NCBI GenBank assembly: GCA_016205905.1
Contig: JACQSP010000064.1
Span: 1 to 25,076 of the forward strand
Direction: 5' to 3'
DNA length: 25,076 nucleotides
DNA from: Candidatus Woesearchaeota archaeon
GTDB lineage: Archaea > Nanobdellota > Nanobdellia > Woesearchaeales > DSVV01
The notes beneath the pieces were generated by a model. The model worked only from the letters and a program-made list of their open reading frames with translations, searched no databases and was not told where the DNA came from. Shown here one piece after another: positions 16,239-22,702 of the stretch. Position 1 is the stretch's first letter. Each line of letters begins with the position of its first letter. Both the position numbers and the translations under genes were made by a program.

Positions 16239-16350
16239 GCCGGAGGCGGGAATTTCACTTCCCCACTCAAAAGCCTTGAACCCACAAAGGAGCGGTGAGA
16301 CTCCTACCTGCTCTTCAGGCAAGCGCCTTACCAATTAGGCTACTCCGGCT
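16239..16350 (-). tRNA. tRNA with GAA anticodon, T-loop intron and extra arm
   Basis: Acceptor GCCGGAG/CTCCGGC, D-arm GCCT/AGGC with loop AATTGGTA, anticodon stem CTTGC/GCAGG with loop CTGAAGA giving anticodon GAA (Phe codons; this loop is typical of archaeal tRNA-Phe). The T-arm is split by a 23-base intron (16253-16275). Splicing gives stem GTGGG/CCCGC and the regular T-loop TTCAAGT. The intron junction folds as a textbook bulge-helix-bulge: GGG/CCC, bulge ATT, helix TTCA/TGAA, bulge AGG, helix CTTT/GAAG. The variable region is 21 bases with a 5-bp stem AGGAG/CTCCT, as in class II (Leu, Ser) tRNAs, not 5 bases as in tRNA-Phe. The base after the acceptor stem is G; CCA is not encoded. So it is either a Leu/Ser-type tRNA with a Phe anticodon or a tRNA-Phe with a second, unrecognised intron in the variable region. 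Confidence 0.75.
16253..16275 (-). other. tRNA intron at position 59/60
   Basis: 23 bases removed by cuts within the two 3-base bulges AGG and ATT that flank the 4-bp helix TTCA/TGAA. The site is in the T-loop, a non-canonical place for an archaeal intron; the canonical one is after base 37. Confidence 0.7.
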
Positions 16351-16456
16351 ATGCACATATCAAAACAAATAAATTAGGTTGTGAAGGTTTTAAATTAACA
16401 CACAAAATTCGGCGTAAATTCAAAACATTTATATATTTGTTTTGACAATAAGTGAA

Positions 16457-16506
16457 TTGGTGAGACTCCTTTTGCTTTTAAGGCAGGCGCCTTATCTTTA
16501 GGCGCT
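16457..16506 (-). pseudogene. Degenerate partial tRNA copy
   Basis: On the minus strand this stretch repeats the D-arm to variable-arm part of the tRNA at 16239-16350: TAAGGCGC-TGCCT-AA-AGCA-GGAGTCTCACC is shared with few changes. It keeps a D-arm-like hairpin (GCGCCT/AGGCGC) and an anticodon-like loop CTTAAAA, which would be UAA (Leu). It has no T-arm and only a weak acceptor-like pairing (AATAAAG with CACTTATT), so a working tRNA is unlikely. A relic of duplication or of integration is the simplest reading. Confidence 0.5.
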
Positions 16507-16757
16507 CTTTATTTTTTCTAATTTATTTTTCTTTAGCTAAATTAATTATAGCACAACTCATTAATATAACCATCGCTAATTTTTCCGTAAATTTTTCGAC
16601 GAGAAAGAGGGTTTAGGTGTTATTTTCGAAAACAGTATTTGAAGGATAAAAAGTTTATCGGAAATCTTTTAGTAAAACCAGAAGAGTTTCGGATGAAAAT
16701 GGTAATGAATAATAGCTTTCAATAATCTTTATAAAATCACCTTCATTCCCCTTTAGT
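16507..16757. other. AT-rich gap with promoter of the next gene
   Basis: No coding frame or stable repeat is seen. The one clear element is the TATA box TTTATAAAA at 16728-16736, centred 26 bases before the ATG at 16758. Confidence 0.5.
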
Positions 16758-17651
16758 ATGAATGATTCAAAATCAATGCTAAAGTCAGTGAATAGGCTGA
16801 ATTATTTTTCTAAATTAAATATGTCATTAATGAGATTAAGCCTGTCTTTATTCTTTATAGCAATTATTATCTTTGCAAGATATGCAATTCTTACACAGAC
16901 AACAATATGGCTTTGGGATTTAAGCATTACTTTTGCTCTCGCTTGTTTTGTTTACTTATTTAGAAAAAGACTGCAACTGAGCACGGCGTTATACTTTTTT
17001 TTCCTATTTGCATTATTTCTTCATGATTTAGGCGTTTATGGAATGTATACAAAAACAGTTTTAGGATTAAACTATGACAATTACACGCATTTTTTTGGAA
17101 GTTTTGCAGTGGCAATGATATTGTTTAACTGGATTGCAAAAACAAAATTTTGCAGGGTAATTAATTTAATTAAGGTTGGAAAAGCCGGCATTATCAGCAA
17201 TACCAATAAAATCACCAACACAATTAAAACTAGCAAAATCAACAATACCAACAAAACCAGCAAAACCACCAAAACTAGCGATAAAAGAACAGCGCAAAAA
17301 ACAGCGCATCTCGAATACAAAAAGCGTATATCTCACAAAACATTAAGCATTGGAACCATCTGCTTCATCACAATACTTATGGTTTTAGGCATTAGTGCAA
17401 TTCATGAATCCATTGAATTTTTAGGATACACTTATCTTAATGCAGACGGGCCAAATCTTTTTTTTCCTGGAAATGTTCCTGTGGCAAGTTTAACTAACAA
17501 AATTTCAAGTTTAACCAACCTTCCAACATTGACCCTAGCAGATATCGGAACAAGCGGCTCTTATCAAAACACAATGATTGATATTATTTACAATGCTGTC
17601 GGCGCATTGGCGGGGTGTGCTGTGATGGGTGCGAAGAGAATTATTAGATAA
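16758..17651 (+). CDS. DUF2238-like integral membrane protein
   Basis: 297 residues with about five to six membrane helices: LSLFFIAIIIFARYAIL (29-45), WLWDLSITFALACFVYLF, ALYFFFLFALFLHDLGVYGMY, the helix after LNYDNYTHFFGSF, IGTICFITILMVLGISAI, and a last helix IIYNAVGALAGCAVMG. The spacing of H-D-L near the start, D-N-Y-T-H-F-F-G in the middle, A-I-H-E-S-I-E-F and D-x-x-Y-N-A-V-G-A at the end matches the DUF2238 (YjdF-like) family, whose role is not established. The charged loop at about 145-195 is swollen by Asn/Thr/Lys repeats (SKINNTNKTSKTTKTS). The start is fixed by a TATA box 26 bases upstream. It is followed after 55 bases by the FHA-caspase gene on the same strand, so the two may be cotranscribed. 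Confidence 0.65.
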   Translation: MNDSKSMLKSVNRLNYFSKLNMSLMRLSLSLFFIAIIIFARYAILTQTTIWLWDLSITFALACFVYLFRKRLQLSTALYFFFLFALFLHDLGVYGMYTKTVLGLNYDNYTHFFGSFAVAMILFNWIAKTKFCRVINLIKVGKAGIISNTNKITNTIKTSKINNTNKTSKTTKTSDKRTAQKTAHLEYKKRISHKTLSIGTICFITILMVLGISAIHESIEFLGYTYLNADGPNLFFPGNVPVASLTNKISSLTNLPTLTLADIGTSGSYQNTMIDIIYNAVGALAGCAVMGAKRIIR

Positions 17652-17706
17652 AGATATTATTAAAAAGATGTATAAAAAAATCATTAAAATTCTGGAGAGA
17701 TAAACA

Positions 17707-18798
17707 ATGCCAAAAAAAGCAATGCTTGAAAGAAAGGATAAGTCTGGCCAAGAAGTAAATGGCGCAAAACAGATTGTAATAATTGATGGCATTACTCATC
17801 TTGGCAGATCTTACGAAGTCAAAAACCATCATGCCAGAGAAATCCCGCAGGCATTATACGACGCAACAATTGCAATATTTATTGAAAGCATACGTATCTC
17901 TAGAAATCATGCAGTTATTTATCCGCCTGATAGTAAAGTCTCCACTTTCTCAATTCAGGATTTAAACTCATTAAACGGAACATATATCAATGATTCAAAT
18001 AATGGGAATGATATCAATAAATCAAGCAGAAAAGTTTCAGCATCTGAAAGAATTCCTTTGCGAAATGGGGAGATGGTACTGCTCAGCGATGCAATTAGTT
18101 TTTCATTCACAGAGATTGAACAGGCAACTAAAAACTATGGATTAGTTGTCGGACACTACGGCGGAAATCTAAAAGGCACGTTAAATGATGTCAGAAAATT
18201 AAAATCAGAGTTTGAAAAACGCGATTTCAGCATTGATGAACTGATAGATGAGCATGCAACAGCACAAAATATTCTGGCAAAATTAGATATCATGAAAAGA
18301 TATGTTACTGATGATTCAATCTTTTTATTTTATTATGCTGGCCACAGTAGTCCTGGGGGCGCGTTGGATATAGAAAAAACAAGCGAGATAAAAATTTTAA
18401 AACCTCAGGATTTGTTAGATGCATTAATGGATTTTAGAGGGCAAAAACTTGTTATTCTCGACAGCTGTTATTCATCAGACCTTGCAAGATACAGCTTACC
18501 GCCGAGAACTGTTCTGATAGGTATGGGTGGGCCCGCTTATGAAGGGCATATACCATCTATGGCTTATGCTAAAAAGATAGGTACAGGGCCAGAAAAAGGT
18601 GAAGACAATATAATGGGATACTGCAGCAGAGCATTATACAAGATATTAAGAGATAATCAAGATACAATAGATGTTTCAGCGCTGGCTGATAAAATAAGAG
18701 AAGATACAAGAATAAAAGTACACCGTCAAAATGTTGTCTGTAAAGCACTGACACAAATAAAGTTGTCTTCTATCCATCATATGCCAAATAAAAACTGA
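17707..18798 (+). CDS. FHA domain fused to a caspase-like protease
   Basis: 363 residues. The N-terminal FHA domain (about 25-135) shows G-R-S (33-35), S-R-N-H (65-68), L-N-S-L-N-G-T (86-92) and NGEMVLL, the residues that bind phosphothreonine. The C-terminal domain (about 145-345) is a caspase/metacaspase (C14) fold: GHYGGNLKGTLNDV at its start, the catalytic His213 in YYAGHSSPGG and Cys254 in LVILDSCYSSD. Both catalytic residues are present, so it should be an active cysteine protease; the usual preference of such enzymes is for basic or acidic P1 residues, which cannot be told here. No signal peptide. The ATG follows GGAGAGA at good spacing. FHA recruitment to phosphorylated partners plus caspase activity suggests a regulated proteolytic switch. 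An upstream membrane protein may be a partner. Confidence 0.85.
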   Translation: MPKKAMLERKDKSGQEVNGAKQIVIIDGITHLGRSYEVKNHHAREIPQALYDATIAIFIESIRISRNHAVIYPPDSKVSTFSIQDLNSLNGTYINDSNNGNDINKSSRKVSASERIPLRNGEMVLLSDAISFSFTEIEQATKNYGLVVGHYGGNLKGTLNDVRKLKSEFEKRDFSIDELIDEHATAQNILAKLDIMKRYVTDDSIFLFYYAGHSSPGGALDIEKTSEIKILKPQDLLDALMDFRGQKLVILDSCYSSDLARYSLPPRTVLIGMGGPAYEGHIPSMAYAKKIGTGPEKGEDNIMGYCSRALYKILRDNQDTIDVSALADKIREDTRIKVHRQNVVCKALTQIKLSSIHHMPNKN

Positions 18799-18875
18799 CA
18801 AAGTTAAAATTCTGATAAAAGACAAATGATAAGCTCAAAGGTATAGTAAAAAAATGCCGAAAAAGTTAACTTTCA

Positions 18876-19298
18876 TTAAACAATCTTGATTTTTCCTTTT
18901 ATTTCAATAATTGTTCCTTGTTTTATCATTCTATTAATGAGTTCTTCATTATATTTTTCTATCAATTCAATTGCATCAACTTCATTGTTTTTACGAATAT
19001 AGTTCAAAATATCCTCTTCAGTTATTTCTTTTTCTTTCTTTGTTTTTTTACCGTCGCTGTTCTTTTTGTTTTTTATAGAGTATGCATTTTTTTTAGTCAC
19101 ATCTTTAGTGTTGTATTCTAAATTAGCAATGTATTCCAAAACAGCTTTCACATGCTTGCAAACATCGCCCTTTCTCCGCGCATAAAAAAGAAATCCTGGA
19201 CAAGAGCAGGTTTTTTTAATAGCATCAACTGTATAAAAAGTTCCTTTTTTAGACATGGATTCTACATTGTATATTCCATCTGATTTTTTTATGTTCAT
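18876..19298 (-). CDS. SWIM zinc-finger protein
   Basis: 140 residues. The N-terminal half is a SWIM finger: Cys31-x-Cys33 then Cys47-x-His49 in KKTCSCPGFLFYARRKGDVCKH (read in part), preceded by the usual YxV...G.Y strands (IYNVES, TFYTVDA). A Lys-rich linker (about 70-90) joins it to a C-terminal winged-helix-like segment: EEDILNYIRKNNEVDAIELIEKY followed by a turn and IIEIKGKIKIV. SWIM domains bind DNA or partner proteins and occur in recombination and helicase complexes, so a small DNA-binding regulator is likely. It ends 78 bases from the FHA-caspase gene (convergent). Upstream lies repeat R5. Confidence 0.8.
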   Translation of the reverse strand: MNIKKSDGIYNVESMSKKGTFYTVDAIKKTCSCPGFLFYARRKGDVCKHVKAVLEYIANLEYNTKDVTKKNAYSIKNKKNSDGKKTKKEKEITEEDILNYIRKNNEVDAIELIEKYNEELINRMIKQGTIIEIKGKIKIV

Positions 19299-19305
19299 AG
19301 TAATT

Positions 19306-19415
19306 GGTTTGAAGGTTTAAAAGTTAGAAAGCTTAACAGCTTGAAAGTGCGCGGCTCATATACCGCACTTTCGAGCTTTCAGACCTTCAAGCTTTCCTGC
19401 TTTAAACTCATGTAG
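19306..19415. repeat. Dispersed hairpin repeat R5
   Basis: A long imperfect palindrome whose inner stem is GAAAGTGCG/CGCACTTTC. The arms carry the GAAAGCTT octad motif, and the run AAAGTTAGAAAGCTTAACAG is nearly the same as in R4 (21572-21600). The left end lacks the CCTGGCATG box of the other members, so it is a partial or divergent copy. It lies between the SWIM gene and the promoter of the tRNA-Ser gene. Confidence 0.5.
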
Positions 19416-19424
19416 AGCAATAAG

Positions 19425-19433
19425 TTTATAAAT
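19425..19433 (+). promoter_or_regulatory. TATA box of the tRNA-Ser gene
   Basis: TTTATAAAT is centred about 30 bases before the first base of the tRNA at 19459, the expected archaeal distance allowing a short 5' leader. Confidence 0.5.
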
Positions 19434-19458
19434 AATTTATTGTTTTTTAATATCATAT

Positions 19459-19582
19459 GCCGCAGTGGCACAACCTGGTACTGCGCAAGCCTGGAAACTT
19501 GCCAAGAGCAATATTATATCTAACGCAAGTAAGGACAGCTTGTTTCCTTCGGGATATCTCAGTTCAAATCTGAGCTGCGGCG
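19459..19582 (+). tRNA. tRNA-Ser(GGA) with anticodon-loop intron
   Basis: Acceptor GCCGCAG/CTGCGGC with G as discriminator, anticodon stem CAAGC/GCTTG, loop CTGGAA+A giving anticodon GGA, a long variable arm (19543-19557, TTCC/GGGA type) and T-arm CTCAG/CTGAG with loop TTCAAAT. The long arm, G73 and GGA together identify serine. The mature molecule is 84 bases after removal of a 40-base intron at the canonical 37/38 site. CCA is not encoded. A T-run follows directly. Confidence 0.85.
19497..19536 (+). other. tRNA-Ser intron, position 37/38
   Basis: 40 bases. ACTTGC at its start pairs with GCAAGT near its end, forming the intron stem. The central helix expected of a strict bulge-helix-bulge is weak here (CTGG against AAGG with two G-A pairs), so exact ends may shift by one base within the AAA run. 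Confidence 0.6.
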
Positions 19583-19615
19583 TTTTAGTTTTTTATTTCT
19601 TTCCTGTTTTTTTTA

Positions 19616-19776
19616 GTTCTTGGCATGTCCAACCAGTTCACTAAGATAAATTGGTAAGTCGTTAGTCGTCGGTCGTTTGTCGTCAGCTGTTTTTTTCGTT
19701 TTTTGTTTACGACTAACGACAAACGACTTACGACAAACAGTTATTCTTATTCATGAAACTATGGACTGCGTCCCAC
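19616..19776. repeat. Dispersed hairpin repeat R2
   Basis: Best match to R1. The left end is GTTCTTGGCATGTCCAACCA, the right end TGGACTGCGTCCCAC. GTCCA pairs with TGGAC where R1 has AGCCA with TGGCT, so two pairs covary. Inside are GTCGTNN heptads (from 19657) against four ACGAC units at 7-base steps. It occupies most of the gap between tRNA-Ser and the lipoprotein gene; the rest of that gap (19777-19919) is plain AT-rich leader. Confidence 0.7.
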
Positions 19777-19919
19777 AAACAGGTGGAGAGTGATAAACCA
19801 TTGTGGATGAGAGAGACATGTGTGTAATCAAAGATACAAAACTTTATAAAAAAACATAAAAACATACTATCTCAATAACTACACAATTAAATAAATCAAA
19901 TATTAAAAAGGTGAATAAA

Positions 19920-20669
19920 ATGAGAAAAACTCTTATTGCTTTACTTGCTGCTTTTGGTGGTATTGTTGGTTGTAATCAAGAAGAAGCATCAACTGCACCA
20001 GTTGCATCAGAAGAAGGGGAACTTGAAGCTATTGCCAAAGTGGAAGGAATAACTTCCATTAATTTTGATGGAGAGATTAAATCTATTGGTTATAAAGATG
20101 AGATATGTAATGATGGTTCTGATTCTAAGATTGATAGACTTGATGTTAGGATAGTAGATGAGCAAGGAGCTAGAACAGGTGTTAATATTGCTGTATGTTC
20201 TAGTCTATCTTACTCTAATGATTTTGAAAGCAGAACTATGTTTGATACTATTTATCATTTTATAGTTATTCCATATACAGATATAATGGGGCAAGTAACA
20301 GTCCAATCAATATCTGGAGAGTTAGGAATATCTGAAGAGTTAGATACTAACATTCCTCTTTCTGAATTAGTAAGTATGACTGATACATATAATTATCCCA
20401 ACCATATTGATACACTTGCTCAATTTAAACGTTCTTTTGGAAGCAATACTGATAACGCAGTAATTTGTAATGGAAGATATAGAGTTGATGACAGAACTAG
20501 AGTTGATTTCTTTGTAGCTGAATTAGACAGAGAAATTATTGTATGTATTTATAATTTTGACTTCAAAACAAATACTAGTAACTTTCATATTGTAGCAGAT
20601 AAGACAGATACAGTTAATCGAGCTGGAAGACCTGTTTATGAAGCATCAATGTTGGAACAAGTGGAATAA
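19920..20669 (+). CDS. Predicted lipoprotein, 249 residues
   Basis: The ATG at 19920 is chosen over an in-frame GTG at 19911 because the GTG is part of the ribosome-binding site AGGTGA. The protein starts with a short signal (MRKTLIALLAAFGGIVGC) with Cys18 as the lipid-anchored residue, followed by an acidic, Ser/Ala/Glu-rich linker. The mature part (about residues 40-249) is beta-rich and acidic with four cysteines (two likely pairs) and stretches such as GEIKSIGYKDEICNDG, DRLDVRIVDEQG and RVDFFVAELDREIIVCIY. I recognise no family. It is probably exposed on the outer face of the membrane. R3 follows its stop by about 30 bases. Confidence 0.65.
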   Translation: MRKTLIALLAAFGGIVGCNQEEASTAPVASEEGELEAIAKVEGITSINFDGEIKSIGYKDEICNDGSDSKIDRLDVRIVDEQGARTGVNIAVCSSLSYSNDFESRTMFDTIYHFIVIPYTDIMGQVTVQSISGELGISEELDTNIPLSELVSMTDTYNYPNHIDTLAQFKRSFGSNTDNAVICNGRYRVDDRTRVDFFVAELDREIIVCIYNFDFKTNTSNFHIVADKTDTVNRAGRPVYEASMLEQVE

Positions 20670-20699
20670 GTGTTTTTTATTTCGTTCGTGTTTTTTTTG

Positions 20700-20729
20700 G
20701 TTCCTGGCATGTCCAACAAGTTCACTATG
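20700..20729. repeat. Dispersed repeat R3, left end only
   Basis: GTTCCTGGCATGTCCAACAA and GTTCACTATG match the left ends of R2 and R4 closely. No heptad arm or right end follows, so it is a truncated copy. A preceding T-run, as at R1 and R2, may be part of the element or of the upstream gene's terminator. Confidence 0.55.
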
Positions 20730-20781
20730 ATTTTTAAATTATTTCTAAATTTTTTATCGGATATGTAGAATATATTAATAT

Positions 20782-21042
20782 TCACCCATACTTAATCTTA
20801 AACACCAAAATTATCGACGTTAAAACAAACGAAATGCTGTTCGCAATAATTATTGGCAAATCAGTGATAAAAATACCGTAAACCAGCCATAAGAAAATAC
20901 CTACTGCTAAAATCATGTACATCAAAAAAGAAATATCTTCTGTTTTCTTCAGCTTCCATGTCTTAACAACCTGCGGAACAAAAGAGATTGTAGTCAACAC
21001 TCCTGCACTAAATCCGATGATTGATATTATTTTTGTTTCCAT
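20782..21042 (-). CDS. SemiSWEET/PQ-loop transporter
   Basis: 86 residues from the ATG at 21042 (METKIISIIGFS); a TTG at 21060 would add six residues and is less likely. Three membrane helices: IISIIGFSAGVLTTISFVP, MYMILAVGIFLWLVYGIFI and IIIANSISFVLTSIILVF. The loop after the first helix holds the PQ motif in SFVPQVVKTWKLKKTEDIS. The size and triple-helix-bundle layout match SemiSWEETs, which dimerise to move sugars across the membrane. The substrate is unknown here. It is preceded on the same strand by the one-helix membrane protein at 21087-21509, 44 bases away. Confidence 0.85.
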   Translation of the reverse strand: METKIISIIGFSAGVLTTISFVPQVVKTWKLKKTEDISFLMYMILAVGIFLWLVYGIFITDLPIIIANSISFVLTSIILVFKIKYG

Positions 21043-21086
21043 TGTATTCAACAACCTCAAATTTATTTTAGTTTACTATGAGATAA

Positions 21087-21509
21087 TTAACCCACTACGA
21101 AAGGAACTTCACTTCCGTCAACAACATACTCTTTCTCTGTTTCAGGATTAAAATAGGTTATATCAACAATATAAGAAGAGGAAGTTTCAGGCAGTTTATT
21201 ATGAATTGTAATCTTACTGCGCCCAGTAATTGGCATATTTGATTCAAGAATAGTATATTTGTTTACTTCAACCTTCTTGATGACAACAGATTTATCAAGA
21301 TTACTCTGCAATTGAATATCTATCACTTTATTTTTGTCTATGGTTAAACTTAGAACACTAATCTCCTTCTCATCCCAGATTGTGCTGACAGTAAAACCAG
21401 TTGCTGCATTATCATTTTTATTCAAAAAAATCTCAAAAAGAGTAATAGAAGTAACTAAAACCAAAATCAATAATAAAATATAATGTGAAAGCGTTAAGTT
21501 TTTAGTCAT
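21087..21509 (-). CDS. Single-helix membrane protein with extracellular domain
   Basis: 140 residues from the ATG at 21509 (MTKNLTLSHYIL). The frame stays open to 21557, but that extension is translated repeat R4 sequence and is rejected. One membrane helix (about residues 8-27, HYILLLILVLVTSITLFEIF) is followed by a 110-residue beta-rich domain (VLSLTIDKNKVIDIQLQ, KSVVIKKVEVNKY, SYIVDITYFNPETEKEYVV). This resembles an archaeal type-IV-pilin-like or immunoglobulin-like outer domain, but there is no clear class III prepilin site, so the name is left open. It lies between R4 and the SemiSWEET gene. Confidence 0.55.
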   Translation of the reverse strand: MTKNLTLSHYILLLILVLVTSITLFEIFLNKNDNAATGFTVSTIWDEKEISVLSLTIDKNKVIDIQLQSNLDKSVVIKKVEVNKYTILESNMPITGRSKITIHNKLPETSSSYIVDITYFNPETEKEYVVDGSEVPFVVG

Positions 21510-21531
21510 TTTTTTTAATTGTTTTTGTTTC

Positions 21532-21779
21532 GTTCCTGGCATGTCCAACAGGTTCACGAATAAAGGTAAGATAGTTTGAAAGTTAGAAAGCTTGACAGCT
21601 TAAAAGTATAGTAAATGCACTAAATTTTAATAATTAATCGTTGCATTTACTATATTGGGCGAATTAAATAAATTTATCAGATTATTTAATTCGCCAGCTA
21701 TGCGTTTTACGCAGATAACTTTCAAGCTTTCAGACTTTCAAGCTTTCAAACAGTTTCATGTAACGGTGGCTGCGCCCAC
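21532..21779. repeat. Dispersed hairpin repeat R4 with nested element B
   Basis: The left end is GTTCCTGGCATGTCCAACAG and the right end reads TTTCATGTAACGGTGGCTGCGCCCAC. The arms are GAAAG octads: GAAAGCTT, GAAAGTCT, GAAAGCTT, GAAAGTTA on the reversed right side. The centre is replaced by a second palindromic element (21607-21700). The remaining gap to adk (21780-21914) is plain AT-rich DNA, its first part similar to the sequence after R2. Confidence 0.7.
21607..21700. mobile_element. Palindromic miniature element, copy B
   Basis: Same plan as copy A at 3378-3473: TATAGT, a 13-bp hairpin (21607-21619 with 21642-21654), the joint ACTATATT, then a 14-bp perfect hairpin (21658-21671 with 21682-21695) and CGCCA..CTAT at the end. 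Stem sequences differ from copy A while the joints agree. It is nested in R4, so it probably arrived after R4 was in place. Confidence 0.6.
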
Positions 21780-21914
21780 AAATGGATTGTGAGCGGAAAA
21801 CCGAATTGAATGTGAAAAAAAGGCATTGAAATCAGTAAACTGAATTGAGAACAAAAAAATACAGAGAATATCAAGAACAGGAAATCAGCTAAACAAATAC
21901 AGACAGCTTAAATA

Positions 21915-22565
21915 TCAAACATTCCCCTCCAATAATTCAGTAATCTCTTTGAATATTTCGTCAATCGATGGGGTTCCGTCAATATCCACCAATAATTTTT
22001 CCTTTTTGTAGAAATTTATCAACGGCTCTGTCTGCTTTTTGTAAACATTAAGCCTTTCTTTTACTGCGCTTTCTTTCTGGTCGTCTCTTTGGTAGAGTTC
22101 ACCATTACATTTGTCGCATCTTCCTTTCTTCTTTGGAGGATTTGTAGAGGCATGGAATATCGCGCCGCATTTTGTGCATGTCCATCTCCCACCAAGCCTT
22201 TGAACAACAATTTCATCGTCGAGATGTATATTAAGAACTTTTGTTATCTTCAATCGTTTCTGCTTTAGCAATTCTTTTAAACCTTCTGCTTGGGGTATTG
22301 TTCTGGGAAAGCCGTCAAAAATAAACCCTTTTTTGCAGTCTGGCTCTTCAACTCTGTTTTTAATGATGCCTAATATAATATCGTCGCTGACAAGTTTGCC
22401 GGAATCCATCACTGCTTTTGCTCTCCTGCCAAGTTCAGTGCCCTTGCCAACCTCTGCCCTTAAAATGTCGCCTGTTGAGATTTGAGGCAGGTTATATTTC
22501 TCCATCAATCTTTTTGACTGTGTGCCTTTTCCAGAACCAGGCGGGCCAAGCAGGATTAATATCAT
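21915..22565 (-). CDS. adk: Adenylate kinase, zinc-LID type
   Basis: 216 residues, the usual length of the long form. It interconverts ATP, AMP and ADP in the cytoplasm. P-loop GPPGSGKGT (7-15), the AMP-binding STGDILR, DGFPRT (84-89) and a zinc LID with Cys130, Cys133, Cys150 and Cys153. The ATG follows GGTGA at proper spacing, and a TATA-like motif near 22608 would give a short leader. This is the bacterial-type enzyme; many archaea have a different AdkA, so an old transfer is likely. Confidence 0.95.
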   Translation of the reverse strand: MILILLGPPGSGKGTQSKRLMEKYNLPQISTGDILRAEVGKGTELGRRAKAVMDSGKLVSDDIILGIIKNRVEEPDCKKGFIFDGFPRTIPQAEGLKELLKQKRLKITKVLNIHLDDEIVVQRLGGRWTCTKCGAIFHASTNPPKKKGRCDKCNGELYQRDDQKESAVKERLNVYKKQTEPLINFYKKEKLLVDIDGTPSIDEIFKEITELLEGNV

Positions 22566-22702
22566 GTTTTCACCAGTTTTATAATTCTTTCAGCTATTTT
22601 TAAGTATAAATAGATTAAAATATTTGCTTGTTTTTATTGTTTTTCGTTTTAAAACAGGTTAAAACAGTAACATTTAAAATACTTTAGATAAATAAACACG
22701 TT

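Noticed and set aside
17081..17320. Leu/Val-rich minus-strand frame within the DUF2238-like gene
   Set aside because: It is antisense to the Asn/Thr/Lys repeat loop, with no promoter or ribosome-binding site.
19616..19776. R2, R3 and R4 as integron attC sites (left ends contain GTCCAAC, which fits RYYYAAC)
   Set aside because: The right ends lack the GTTRRRY core, R1 lacks the left core, no integrase is present and genes lie on both strands.
21510..21557. Longer N-terminus of the one-helix membrane protein
   Set aside because: The extra codons are repeat R4 sequence, and the usual signal-anchor layout starts at the ATG at 21509.
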